A stretch of 64,000 bases of DNA from Copromyces sp. CBS 386.78 (Eukaryota > Ascomycota > Sordariomycetes > Sordariales > Sordariaceae). This document shows positions 1 through 11,600 of the stretch, in pieces. Position 1 is the first letter of the stretch; every line of letters starts with the position of its first letter. Made by a program: the position numbers and the translations under genes. The stretch lies in NCBI GenBank assembly GCA_030685235.1, contig MU839158.1:154681-218680 (forward strand), read 5' to 3'. The notes under the pieces are model-generated. The model was given only the letters and a program-made list of their open reading frames with translations, was not told the DNA's origin and did no database searches.

Positions 1-378
1 TGTTGATAGAGAGCAGGCGTAACCACAGGCAATTGCCTCTCTGTAATTTACATTTCACGTTTCATGAAACATAACTTGAACACACAATACAACTGTAACT
101 TACAGGCACGCGTAAACCCCACATCAAAAGCGGGGACTTCTGGATCTTGGTGGAGTCCAACACGGCGGACCCCTGCTTTATCAGAGTTTATCTAGGCGGT
201 CAGCTGTGGCACAAACCGCTCCTCCACTATAATTTTTGACGGCCATCAATCAGTACAGCCGCCCATAGTAGCGACCGGTTTTGCTGCTTTAACCTTGCTG
301 TCCCATACATCCATCCTCTTCTCTTCTCCTCCTGTCCATCCTTTTTGACACTAGCCCCAGGAGCATCATATCTTCAAC
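1..378. other. Upstream region of the Nug1 gene
   Basis: No coding sequence is recognisable here. The last 100 bases are pyrimidine-rich with CTCTTCTCTTCTCC-like runs, as is usual in leaders of filamentous ascomycete genes. The core promoter and 5' UTR of the Nug1 gene should lie here. No gene from the left enters the window. Confidence 0.5.
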
Positions 379-2100
379 ATGCCGTCGATAACAAAACCCA
401 AAAGTCAGTCAACTCTTCACGCTGTCAGCACTTGTTTCCAATCAATTCATTGACTAACTTTACGTCAAAAAAAAACAGAGCCGACATCGAAGCGCACCCC
501 CACGCGCCTCAGGAACAAGATCCAGAAGGCCTCGGCCGCGAAGCAGAGAAAGACGAGAAAGCTCGCCAAGAAGAACCCAGAATGGCGCTCCAAGCTCAAG
601 AAGGACCCCGGTATCCCCAACCTTTTCCCCTACAAGGAGAAGCTGTTGAACCAGATCGAGGAGGACCGCATCCGGAGAAAGGAGCAGGAGCAGAAGCGTC
701 GTGAGATGGCCAAGGCGGCCAAGACCGGCCAGGACACCAAGACCGACGCCGACGGCGATGCCGAGCAGTTCGATGACGACCTAATGGACGAGGATGATGC
801 TATGGAGGAGGACGGCAGCGACGACGAGTCGGACCCTCTTGCTGCCCTGGTTGCCAGCGCCAGGAAAGCTGCCGAGCAGTACGACCGCGAGCTCCAGAGC
901 GGCGACGAGATGGACGATGACGATGAGTCCGACGACGAGTCCAATGGCGAAACCACACAGTCCGGCGTTATCGAGGTTCCCGGCGGCGCCTCCTCGCGCA
1001 AGGCCTTCGACAAGGTCTTCAAGCAGGTCGTCGAGCAGGCTGATGTCATCCTCTACGTCCTCGACGCCCGCGACCCCGAGGGCACCCGCTCGAGGGATGT
1101 TGAGCGTGCCGTCATGGCTGCCGCTCACGGTGGCAAGCGTCTCATCCTCATCCTAAACAAGGTCGATCTGATCCCTCCCGCGGTCCTCCGCGGCTGGCTC
1201 ACCCACCTGCGCCGCTACTTCCCCACGTTGCCGCTGCGTGCCTCCAACCCTGCCCCCAACGCCCACACCTTCCAGCACCGCGACATCACCGTCCAGAGCA
1301 CCAGTGCGGCTCTCTTCCGTGCGCTCAAGTCGTACGCCGTCTCGCGCAACCTCAAGCGCTCCATCCAGGTCGGCGTCATCGGCTACCCCAACGTGGGCAA
1401 GTCGTCCGTCATCAACGCGCTCCTCTCCCGCCTCAGCAACAGCCGCGGCCAGCACAACGCCTGCCCTGCCGGCGCCGAGGCCGGCGTCACCACCTCGATC
1501 CGCCAGGTGAAGATCGACAGCAAGCTTACCTTGCTCGACTCGCCCGGCATTGTCTTCCCTTCCACCGCCGGCAACTCGACCTTCACGCCCAAGAACCAGA
1601 CCGAGGCGCACGCCCACCTGGTGCTCCTCAACGCCATCCCGCCCAAACAGATCGAGGACCCCGTCCCCGCCGTCACGCTGCTGCTCAAGCGTCTGTCGCA
1701 AAGCTCCGAGCTGATGAACAAGATGATGAAGGTGTACGACCTCCCTCCCCTCCTCCGCGACCCCAAGAACGGCGACCCCACCATGGACTTCCTCGTCCAG
1801 GTGGCCCGCAAGCGCGGCAGGCTGGGACGTGGCGGTATCCCCAACATCCAGGCTGCTGCCATGACCGTCGTGACCGACTGGCGCGATGGCCGTATCCAGG
1901 GCTGGAACGACGCTCCCGTTTTGGCCGTGGCTGGTACCGCCACTGCCACTGCTCCTGCTGTCAGCGGCAAGAGTGCTGGCGCTGAGGAGGTGCCAGCGGA
2001 TCAGAAGGTGATTGTGACCGAGTGGGCCAAGGAGTTCAAGCTGGAGGGTCTGTGGGGAGATGAGGAGGAGACGGCGACTCCGGATGTTGAGATGCAGTAA
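379..2100 (+). CDS. nug1: Nug1-type nucleolar GTPase (GNL3 family), 60S ribosome assembly
   Basis: Two exons, 379..403 and 479..2100, give 548 aa (yeast Nug1 is about 520). The start ATG at 379 opens a basic GN3L/Grn1-type N-terminus with RTPTRLRNKIQKAS and KKNPEWRSKLKKDPGIPNLFPYKEK blocks. The intron has GTCAGT, CTAAC and CAG signals; exon 2 alone lacks the true start. The GTPase motifs are circularly permuted as in the YlqF/YawG family: LNKVDLIP (G4) comes before GYPNVGKSS (G1) and LDSPGI (G3). An acidic stretch (D/E-rich, about residues 110-160) lies between the basic region and the GTPase. The family acts in nucleolus and nucleoplasm on pre-60S particles and is needed for their export. 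It is convergent with the exosome gene to its right. Confidence 0.95.
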
Positions 2101-2663
2101 AGCGATTTTGATTCCCATTTTTGTTGTCTGTTGACAAGTTGTTGTTGAGCATTTCTTTTTTTTCGGTTGCGAGTCGGTGGTCAAATGTCGTAATGAGTAT
2201 TTTGTTGTTCTTCTGTAATATCACAGAAACGCAAAACAACGAACCCCGGAACTGGACACATCCTTGTGAAGAGGCGTTTTGGCGTCAAGGTGGGAAAGAA
2301 CCAAAAGGATGACAGGCAGGCAGGCAGAATATATTAAGTCAAATATAGTCTGATTAAATACACAACCTTCTTTAAAAAACAAAGGCTTCTGGACGTGACT
2401 TGCTACGTATTCTACTTTGCTAAATATCTTCCTCCAAAGACCCATTTGGCCATCTGGGGTGTTACTGCTTGATCGACAAGTTCAGTAGCCTACCAGAGAG
2501 GAAAGAACCGTTGACACGAGTCGAGGTGTTAGGTTGATTTACAAGGTCCAACGAATTTGAAAATAGCCAAAAGTCCGTGTATTGCTCTACAAAAATTCCA
2601 TCACGGGTATTCCCAAACTGTACCCTACCCTACCTACTCAAACCATTTTTTCTTTTTACCATC
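2101..2663. other. Convergent 3' intergenic spacer
   Basis: This is about 560 bases between the stop codons of the Nug1 and Dis3 genes, which face each other. It is T-rich and A-rich with a short GGCAGGCAGGCAG run near 2310. It should hold both 3' UTRs and poly(A) sites. No RNA gene or repeat of note is visible. Confidence 0.6.
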
Positions 2664-5618
2664 CTAATAAGTACTAACAAGCTCCATCTTGACCCCCCTC
2701 TTCCCCGTCGTCTCATCCTTCTGATCCGTCACCCTCACCCTAACCTTCTGGAACAGCTCGACCTTGACCTCCCTGCTTCCCGACGTCGTAAGCGTGTAAG
2801 TCTCAGCATCGTACGTCGCCGCCGGCTCCGGCTCGGCCAAGTCGCGCAGACGAATCAAGCTCTCGATGCCGAACCTCGGCACCAACACGACAAATCCGTT
2901 GCTGAAGATCTTCATGACGAAGCCGTCCTCCTCCGTGGCCTTGCCGCGCAGGGCTTGGCCGACATAGTAAGCGATGGATGCGCGGCCGGCCAGCTGCGCG
3001 TTGCGGTGGCGCACGTTGATGTTCTTGCACACGGCCTCGAGGCGGCCGCGCGAGCGGACGGCCGGGTGGACGGCCTCGTACTCGATCGCGGCGGCGAGCT
3101 GACGATGGGCCATCAGATCGGCGTAGCGGCGAATGGGGGAGGTGAAATGGGTGTAGATCTCGGACGCGAGACCGTAATGGCGGAACTCAGGGTAGGATTG
3201 AGTGCCGGAGCAGAAGTACTCGGCCGACATCATGCAGCGCGTGGCCATGATGCGGATGAGCGTGTTGAAGAAGGGCTCCTTGGGGTCCACGCAGAGGTCG
3301 AGGCTGTCGGCGAGGGCGCGCGATGACTCGACGGAAAGGTCGAGACCCTTCTTGACGCGCAACTGGTTGGCGAGCTCGTCGAAGTTAGTCTTGGGGGGCG
3401 CGGCGTGGCGACGGAGGATGGCGGTTTGCGGGAAGGCCTCGTAGATCTTGGCGGCCACGCTGGTGTTGGCGAGAAGCATAAACTCTTCGACGAGAGACAT
3501 GGTGGGGAGGTGCTCCTTGGTCTTGACGTCGATGGGATCAGAGGTCTCGGACTCCGTATGGACCTTGATCTCGGGGGAGGAGAGACTGAGGGCACCGGCG
3601 TCCAACCTCTTCTGCTTCAGCTTCTTGGAAAGCTCAAGTAGTGTCCGGATGCTGTTGGTGAGCTCGTCTTGTTGCGAAGCGTCGTCGATACGGAGCTGTG
3701 CTTGTTCGTAGCTGAAGGCCTCGCGAGACTTGATGACCGACTTGGTAAACCTCGAGCCGACAATGTCGGCGTTGGAGTTCATCTCCCAAATGACAGAGAA
3801 AGCATAACGCTCAACGTAGGGCTTGAGCGAGCAAAGATCAGTACCCAAAAGCATGGGCAACATGTCAATACGCTTATCGACCAGGTAGACCGTTGTGCCA
3901 CGAATGCTGGCTTCGGTATCCATGGCATTGTTGGGCTTCACGAAGTGGGACACATCAGCAATGTGCACACCAACCTCGAAGTTGCCGTTGGGAAGAGCGC
4001 GAGCGTGGAGCGCATCGTCAATATCCTGACAACCGATCGGATCGATACTGCAGATAAGAAGGTCCCGGAGGTCCTGTCTGTCTCTCCATCCTGGGTCGTC
4101 CATACTTGCGGGCACCTTCCAATCGTGACCCTCCTTGGGGAGACAGTCAAGGACAGTCTTGGGGAAGGGCCTATACTGAACATCGTACTCAAGCAACAAA
4201 GCCTCGGTCTCAGCAGCCTTGGTCTCGAGCTCACCAAGAGACCGGACAAAGTGACCAGTCGGGTGGCGCGATGTCCTGTCCCAAGCATCGATCGTGACAA
4301 GAATCCTCTTTCCTCGGAGCTCGGCGACCTGCCTTGTACGCAGGCGAATCTTGGGAATCTTCTTGTCCATCGGGATAACAAAGACGCTGTCTTGTTTCCG
4401 ACCTTGCCCGGATGAGCTGACTGAAGACTGGTCGATATGGCCGACATAGTGACGCCAGTTCCGCTTGATTATGCCAACAACCTTTGCGGTTGGCAGAGCA
4501 TGGCCTTCGGTGGTTTTGGCCAACGTCCGCTTCGCCTCTTCTTGTAGCGCCTTGCGCTCCTTTTCTGAGATCAGGTCAGATGCCTCTTCTGTGTCTGGGT
4601 TCTCGTTCTTGGTGACAGTCTCCTCCTCAATGACCTTGGTTGAGGGTTCCTTCCACTGGTCCTTTGGCAGAACCTCCACCACAACCAAGTCACCGTCAAC
4701 GGCGCGGTTGATGTTTTCTCTGCCCAATATTAGTAGCGCCTTGGGGAACGCAGGGACTCTGATGGAGCCTTCCAGGTAGTTGTAAGGCGAGACGTTGAAG
4801 ATGCCCTGGTGCAGCAAGCCCTTCTTGACGCCCGTGTTCATCTTGGACAGTGTATAGTATTCGGGGTAGAGGAACTGTCCGGGTTTCTTTTCGATAAGAG
4901 CATCGCGCTCCTCCAGTTCTGGGATCATGTCCAGAAGCTGCTCGCCATCCTTGAGCTGTCTGACATAGTCGGCCAGAGGGTAGGCCGGGATGTCGTCCTC
5001 CTTGGCCTTCCGCAGGTTGTCCCGATCGTTACTCAGCATAACCACGGCGGGTGCCTTCTTGGATGTCTTGGAAAGATGTTCGTTGTACCACTTGACGGCT
5101 TTGCGCACGGCGCGGTCGTTGCGATCGTTGACGGACTCGCCCTCTTCGCGGGTGACGTAGGTCTCGAGGCGGAACTCGTTGAAGAATACGTAGAATCGCT
5201 TGTCTTCGCTTTTGGTCAAGCTGATGAGTCGGTTGTACAGCGGCAGCGAGCGGGCGCGGACTTCCTCGAGAACGACCTGTAGGACGATGACATCGTAGAA
5301 GGCGGAGCTCTGCTCGAACAGGTCCATGGCACTGAGGAAGGCATTGGTGTCGGGGACGATGTAGTGGCCTTGTGTGAAAACGCTGGTGCCAGCAGGCTTC
5401 TCTGAGAGTACGAAGGGAATCGGCCGGTTGGCGGCATCTCTGGGTGCGATCTTGAGGCAGGAATTGCAGAGCTTGGACGAGCAGGGGATATCTTGACGTA
5501 GGTAGACCTCGCGCACAATCTTCTGCACCTTGCCACTCTTCGTCGAGCGCACGTAGACCTTGCTCGAAATGTTCTGGGCGAACGGGTCGGACTCGAAGGA
5601 TCTCTTTAAGCTCGCCAT
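2664..5618 (-). CDS. dis3: Exosome catalytic subunit Dis3/Rrp44 (RNase II-type exoribonuclease with PIN domain)
   Basis: A single uninterrupted exon encodes 984 aa (yeast Rrp44 is 1001). The start at 5618 (MASLKRSF) is preferred over an in-frame ATG 48 codons upstream, because homologues begin with this segment. In order: CR3 cysteines C46, C51 and C54; PIN endonuclease domain with VPDTN (D90) and a later SNDRDN acidic patch; two cold-shock folds; RNB exonuclease domain with DPIGCQDIDDAL around residue 533 carrying the metal-binding aspartates; and a C-terminal S1 domain. The protein is the 3'-5' exonuclease and endonuclease of the nuclear and cytoplasmic exosome, acting in rRNA processing and RNA surveillance. 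It is divergent from the Rsc7 gene across a very long gap. Confidence 0.97.
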   Translation of the reverse strand: MASLKRSFESDPFAQNISSKVYVRSTKSGKVQKIVREVYLRQDIPCSSKLCNSCLKIAPRDAANRPIPFVLSEKPAGTSVFTQGHYIVPDTNAFLSAMDLFEQSSAFYDVIVLQVVLEEVRARSLPLYNRLISLTKSEDKRFYVFFNEFRLETYVTREEGESVNDRNDRAVRKAVKWYNEHLSKTSKKAPAVVMLSNDRDNLRKAKEDDIPAYPLADYVRQLKDGEQLLDMIPELEERDALIEKKPGQFLYPEYYTLSKMNTGVKKGLLHQGIFNVSPYNYLEGSIRVPAFPKALLILGRENINRAVDGDLVVVEVLPKDQWKEPSTKVIEEETVTKNENPDTEEASDLISEKERKALQEEAKRTLAKTTEGHALPTAKVVGIIKRNWRHYVGHIDQSSVSSSGQGRKQDSVFVIPMDKKIPKIRLRTRQVAELRGKRILVTIDAWDRTSRHPTGHFVRSLGELETKAAETEALLLEYDVQYRPFPKTVLDCLPKEGHDWKVPASMDDPGWRDRQDLRDLLICSIDPIGCQDIDDALHARALPNGNFEVGVHIADVSHFVKPNNAMDTEASIRGTTVYLVDKRIDMLPMLLGTDLCSLKPYVERYAFSVIWEMNSNADIVGSRFTKSVIKSREAFSYEQAQLRIDDASQQDELTNSIRTLLELSKKLKQKRLDAGALSLSSPEIKVHTESETSDPIDVKTKEHLPTMSLVEEFMLLANTSVAAKIYEAFPQTAILRRHAAPPKTNFDELANQLRVKKGLDLSVESSRALADSLDLCVDPKEPFFNTLIRIMATRCMMSAEYFCSGTQSYPEFRHYGLASEIYTHFTSPIRRYADLMAHRQLAAAIEYEAVHPAVRSRGRLEAVCKNINVRHRNAQLAGRASIAYYVGQALRGKATEEDGFVMKIFSNGFVVLVPRFGIESLIRLRDLAEPEPAATYDAETYTLTTSGSREVKVELFQKVRVRVTDQKDETTGKRGVKMELVSTY

Positions 5619-8600
5619 GGTTGCAGTTGTTGCCGTCGGGGTCGAAGGCGGCCGGGTGGTACAGCACGCGGGCGAAGGAAAAGTTGCTTGTTTGTTGATT
5701 TGGAGATGGAATTTTTGGCGATGGCTGCCAGGTGGTTGCCCTGCACTATTGAACCAGGACATAGGTAATGGTGGGGGCGCTTGTCCAGCTAATCAGCGAC
5801 CGTTCTGCGCTTGACTTAGACGCACCTTCGCAGCCGCTCCAACTGGGACCTGCTCCCAAGTTACACACCAAGACGTCCACATTATGGTACATACCCAAAA
5901 ATACAGGCGACACGTGCACTCCCCGACAAATGACAACGGACACTCCCGTTCATCACCGTCAATCATCTCATCTCCGTGGCCGGCCACCGGCCCACTCACA
6001 CACACCTCACCTCCCTACACCACAGCGTACATGCCGGTAGGGTACAGGGCACCTAAAAACCAACCCGGTACCTACTTTCAGATATCACACACTCTTGTGC
6101 GCCGTACATCTCGAACTTGAAGACTGAGCACCTCACACCTGCACGCACATAGCGGCCCCCAGCAAGCACGCACCCGTGAGGGTCAGAGAAACGTGGAAAC
6201 ATGGAACATGAGATCGTCCTGACCGACACGCCCCCAAAGCCTAGAAATCGCTTATACCGCGAGAGACGTATGTTGCACATAATCTATCGGGCTTGCCGTG
6301 TGAATGTTGTGAACGCATTCTCTTGGCTTTTCCAGATCAGATCTGGCTGTACTGCGCTATGCCTGGTCTCGGGCAATCCATCAACGATAGGGACCAGGAG
6401 ACGTTTTACCCTATCCTTAAACTGTGCATCTAGAATACGACCGAGTCTACTCAGCTACCTCTGTTCATTCAAGATGTCTTCCCAATCTTGGGGGCAATAA
6501 GTCGTCGAACTGGGTTGACTTCCACTTGCCGTTCTACATACCGTTTTATCCACCGGTTGTCTCTTCGGCCTTAACTGACATATGGTCGCATCAAAGTGAT
6601 CAATACCAACAAGCAGCATTCCATAATATCTATCAGTCTCCTAGAGCCGTTATCGAGCGCTCCTCATCCATCTACCCGCCCACCCATCCATCCACAAAAC
6701 CTGCTGAGCCGGTCATGCATGCCCCCGTCATGTTACCGATTTTATATGCAGTAGAACTCCGATAACTGCCAATATCATCTGCATGAGCTTGCTCGGTACG
6801 TATTTCGTGTTACACAGCCAGCACCTCTGTCTGATAGGTAGATTAGCGGATCCCTTGACCCCGTAACGTTGGCCCTTTGATCTATCCGCATTGAACCTTC
6901 CCGATCCGCTCGGACACTTTGTAAGAGAAGCTTAGGGAATCGGTTATCATAGGGCGTTTGGCCCGATTTCTGCGCAGTTCAAATTAACGAAATCGACCCT
7001 GGATCATATTATCTGCGCTCGACTTTCAACCGGCTTTTTTTTCCACATTATGTCTAGTCTAGGGGATGCAACACAACCCAAAGACGCGCGGTGCCTGCGG
7101 AACTCGCTCGCTTCCAGGAAGACTTGAGACGTGGATTTGGGGCATTTTAAGATGTCAGGATGTGATGAAGATGTAAGTGGGAATGGTACGTAGAGATTTG
7201 GAGGTGTGTACACCAAAATGTGCTGCACTGGTCTCGCCTATCCAGTAGCCGCTATGTAGGCATGTGCGGCAAACAGGGACTCAGGGAGGGGTTGCCAGAT
7301 GGAGAGGGGGGAGCGGAAGGGTCGCTAGGTTGGTGAAGTCGGGTGCAACCCATTTTCTAACATCCTTTTTGAGACCGAGCCACACTGGTGGACTAGCAGG
7401 CAGTCTGTGCTTCGTGATACCGCAGGCTTCACGATATCCCTCTGGTTCTTGCATTCCACACATGGGAATAGTAATGGGAGGCTTGTCTGTCTGAGACATG
7501 TCGATGCAAGAGGCGTACACTTCCAGGATTTTCTTGGCTTGTCGGTTCGTTCGTCATTTTTTTTGGTCTAGTGTTCGCTGTTATAACATTGGTGAGGTAT
7601 GTAAAGTATAGCCAAGGCCCTTCTGGTCTGGCCATGACCATCGGAGAAAAAGACACAGTAGGGGAAACGACTTTTTTTCCCCTCAGGCGAACGATGAGGC
7701 TGCTTCTTTGCCTTGAAAGCGCCAAAAATAGCAAAGACGAGGTCATGATAGGGTATGATGCCGACAGATGCTTAACATTAGGGAAGTGTGTGATAGAACC
7801 GGTCCATCGCTCGCGCCAACCTTACCCCAATTCAGGGCAGTGATATCTGGGCAGGCTCATAGGATGGTTAACGTAGGTACACTAGTACGCCATCTTGGCC
7901 TAGATCTGCTCAACTCCACCTTGCCTTTAATGAGGGTATCGCGGCAACCGCAACTAACAGCTCGCGGTACCCGTTTGGAAGATGGGGGTAGCTATAAGGG
8001 ATGACTGGGGGAAGAAGCGAGCAAGGCTTGAAATTTCCAGAAGTGCGGGAGAGCAAAAGAAACGAAGTCAAAGTCAGGTCCATTTGTGCCGTGTGGTGCC
8101 ATTCCAATGGTCGCTTTCCGATGTTGGTCGACGAGCCAGTGGATCAGCGAGGGATGCTGTGACATGCAGCCAAAATATGCAACGAGTTGCATATGTAGAG
8201 GCGCCATCATAGAAGATGGTGCAGTCCTATAACCGCTAATGCTAGGGTCCCGGAATTCATCGAATAGTGCTTCCCAATCCAGCTGGGCTGCTTACTCTTC
8301 GATGCCATGAGATAGAAGGCTTATGTATGCCTTCGGATACCAGACTCGAGTTTCTGCTATCTGGCTTGATATTCCAGGGAAAATTTCGGGTATCAGGTTG
8401 TATGGTGCCCCAAGGTCCTTCAAAATGAATGATTTGGGCCGCTGAAAGTAGGCGGTGGCATCTTAGACAGACTTCTGCTAAGTCCTGACGAGTAGCGTAC
8501 TAGTGAGGATGGAATGGGATTGAATTTCATGAACAGGGCAACGTTACCAACCTACCCTTCTCGCTTACCGTTGTATTCTCTCGCATGCAGAGTTTCCGCC

Positions 8601-11600
8601 CACACCCATCTGTATGACATTAACATCTGCTTTCATTGAGGACATGGTGGATTTGAACGCTGATGCTGACATTCACCCCAAGTTATTGATTTCTTCCCGG
8701 AGATGAGATGTTTGGCATCGGCCTCTGTATCAAGCTCTTGGCAGCCTAACTACCGCATGTCAGCTTCTGTTCTGCGATCTGGGATGAGGATATCTGGATG
8801 AAGTCTACCCATGCGGGCCACGCGGGATAAAGGAACTTGGAGGTCCCACTCAGACACTCGCTCACAAGAGACGTCCACTTCAAGATTCCGAGGGTTGGAG
8901 TCCGCATGGAGAGCTGGGGTTGACAACCCCGGCTGCCACGCCGTGGTGGTGGAGGTCGGTGCGATGTGGGCTGTGGACAGGTGGGTGTCGTCAACTGAAC
9001 TCATGGGGTTCGTGATTTGCAGGTCGCAGTCTGCGTCAGCTGCTTGCCGCTGTTGCAGACAACATGCCAATCAGCATCTGCGCGAGTGATGCCAAGTCCG
9101 ACTGCAGCTAATCGCTTCCACCCCTGCCGCTCCACATGCAATGCATCACCACACCACCTGGCTCAAGCCAAGGGTTTAGCTCCCAAGGCCACCCCTCCAT
9201 GAGGCCTCGCGCCGCTTCTCCCACACCATCCCTTTCCAGTCTTCCGCCCTGGGCTCTAGACCGTTTCGAAATGAGATGGGAATTCCCCGGTATTCATGGG
9301 ACGTTTCATCGTTGACTCGGCTCTCCGGATCGCATGCCATTGTGATGAACTTTTCGATATGCAGGTTGACCGGCCGATTCCAGTGTAAATGTGCTTCGTG
9401 AGCAAGGAAAAGCCGACTTAGCAGGCAAAAACGGGGCAGATGACCAGAATAGCTGTGCTGCCGTTACGTCGAGTTCTGACTTGCCTTGCAGGAATGAGTC
9501 AACTTTTTCAGGTTTTTCCTCCGGATGGAGCGATATCGTGCCTAGGCAGCCAGACAGTCGACCCTTGTGATGTGAAACAGTCCATCGCATGTATCTTCGG
9601 CAGCTCATCAATCTCCTACTTTCTCCAAGGCTGCGCTTGCCCTTCATGCGAGGGTGTGAGACTTGTACACTAGATGGCTTGACCTGACAAGGCTCGACCC
9701 CGCGGGGCTGCAACCTTGGGTGTTCTGAAGGCACGTGGTATACTTGCCAACTGGAGGCTTTGGCCCCGGGTCTTCGTCCGTCCTCTTGGGTCAACTTGAG
9801 TTCTGTATATGTCAAAGTTTACAGCCGACAGAGGGGTTTCATATCGTGATCTTGTCGATATCGAGTTGAGTACCTGGCATACGCTGTGAGTATAGGCATG
9901 CCCCTGCCTTGACTGACATTCTCTCAAACTCGCATCCGCCAAGTGAACTTGGCGAGTATGCGGAGATCTGTGAAACCATACAAGTCGCGCACCAATGCAC
10001 GGCAAGTCACTTGGACGTCGTGTTTTGCAGGACCCGGATCCAAAGTGAGATACCTAGAGACCGGGGAGAGACCGCCAAAAATGCACGGAGACTAAAAGAC
10101 GCACCTTTTGAGCTCGCCTGCAGCATTGGTGCCAATGTGAGCAGTGGAAGGGTGGTTGTTGTGTAACCATTGACGGCATTCACCATGCGAAGCGGGCTAC
10201 TGTTCTTTGCGATTTTTGGAACCGTTGTACCGTCTCGATATCCCACGGCGATGGAAGAAATGACGAGACATGAAGTCCCGGTACGATTGGCCTTTGTTGA
10301 TATGGCCCCGAGCATACGTCGGCGATGCCAGCGTTTCTGTCCACCATTTGGAGGGCTGTGGAAAGCAGATATTCCATCTGCAGCGAAGTACGTGATGTGC
10401 CTGCTGTTCGGGGCCCGTTCGTTCTTATTCGGGTTGTTTATTGGAATGAGAAATGCGGGTATATGGGCACGGCCTTGGGCCCAGTACCAAATTTTGTGGC
10501 TAGTATAGCGGTTGGGTCCTACTGGAGTCAGATCGATACCATCGCATGATACAGACAGGAAGCGTAAGCTACCGTGACATACAACATGGGCCAGTGCGTG
10601 CGGGATCTGAAGAAGACTCTCCCAGGATGTTCGGCTGACCTGCGAGAGCGCAGATCGTGGAGAGCTTCCGCTCCAAGCTGATCTCATCTGGCCGGCTCGA
10701 GTTTCGAACGGCTTTACGGGACGAATCCCACTCGGTTCGGTTCAAATCCCTCATTCAAGCCCAGTTGAGACCATGCTTGCGTAGAAATTATGAGCTACGG
10801 TTCTAGTCGGACTTTTGTTGCTCGTTCGGAGTGAGCATCAAATACCCGCTTTCGAGTTTCGAGCCATCCGGCAATCATACCCATTCGGGATTGCTGGGAT
10901 GTCAAGACGACCTTGGTTGTCTGACGCGCAGGATGCTGTGCTAAAGCTTGACTTGACCAATGGTAACGCGTAGTTTACTCGCCAGGGAAATCGGTCGCAG
11001 AAATCAGCTACGCACTGGGTTGGTCAGCTCAGGTCAGCTCCTCAGTCGCCGGTAAAGTAGAACGATCACTGTAACTTGCCTGTTCGTGTTCAGAGAAACG
11101 TAAAAAGACATCGTCGGTTGTCGAGTTCGTATCTGATGATTTTGCCCCAGTGACTAAAAAGAGGAGAAGGAGAGGCAAAAGAGGTCGGCAGTGCTTTCAA
11201 CAATCAGAGACATTGTCAGGCCGAACTCGAAGTCAAAGTGGAAGGCACAGCCAAGATTGTAAGAAAGCGACATGCCCCCACTGCGCTAATCAGAAAGGAA
11301 GGCGCGGCCTGCTAACCATTTGTGTCGCAACCTGCACGTCGACAAGGCTGGAAGGGTGTGCGAATTAAAGTTTAACGCCTAGGTGTTGCTATATACGCTG
11401 AACTTCATACATATCAGACCGTAACGTTCTGTACGTCGAGGTGAGAGCGCGCAATTACACTACACCCCCGAGTTTTTACTACCTATACTGCGTAGATGTC
11501 GTTGCGCCCAAGTGTCTGAGACATGAAGCGGCTGGTATTACCAGGATGGCAAATTTTCCGAGATGCGGTTTGGGTCTGGTTGATCAAAGGTATATACCAT

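Noticed and set aside
646..648. Start of the Nug1 protein at 646
   Set aside because: The codon is TTG, inside exon 2; the conserved basic N-terminus upstream is reached by the spliced ATG at 379.
1153..2184. 343-codon minus-strand frame opposite the Nug1 gene
   Set aside because: It lies antisense to conserved GTPase motifs; GC-rich coding DNA often leaves the opposite frame open.
2577..4415. Two frames of about 250 codons opposite dis3
   Set aside because: They are antisense shadows of the RNB domain with no family resemblance.
10690..10770. tRNA-like GGTTCAAATCC motif
   Set aside because: The bases flanking the loop do not pair into a T-arm and no D-arm or acceptor stem can be drawn.
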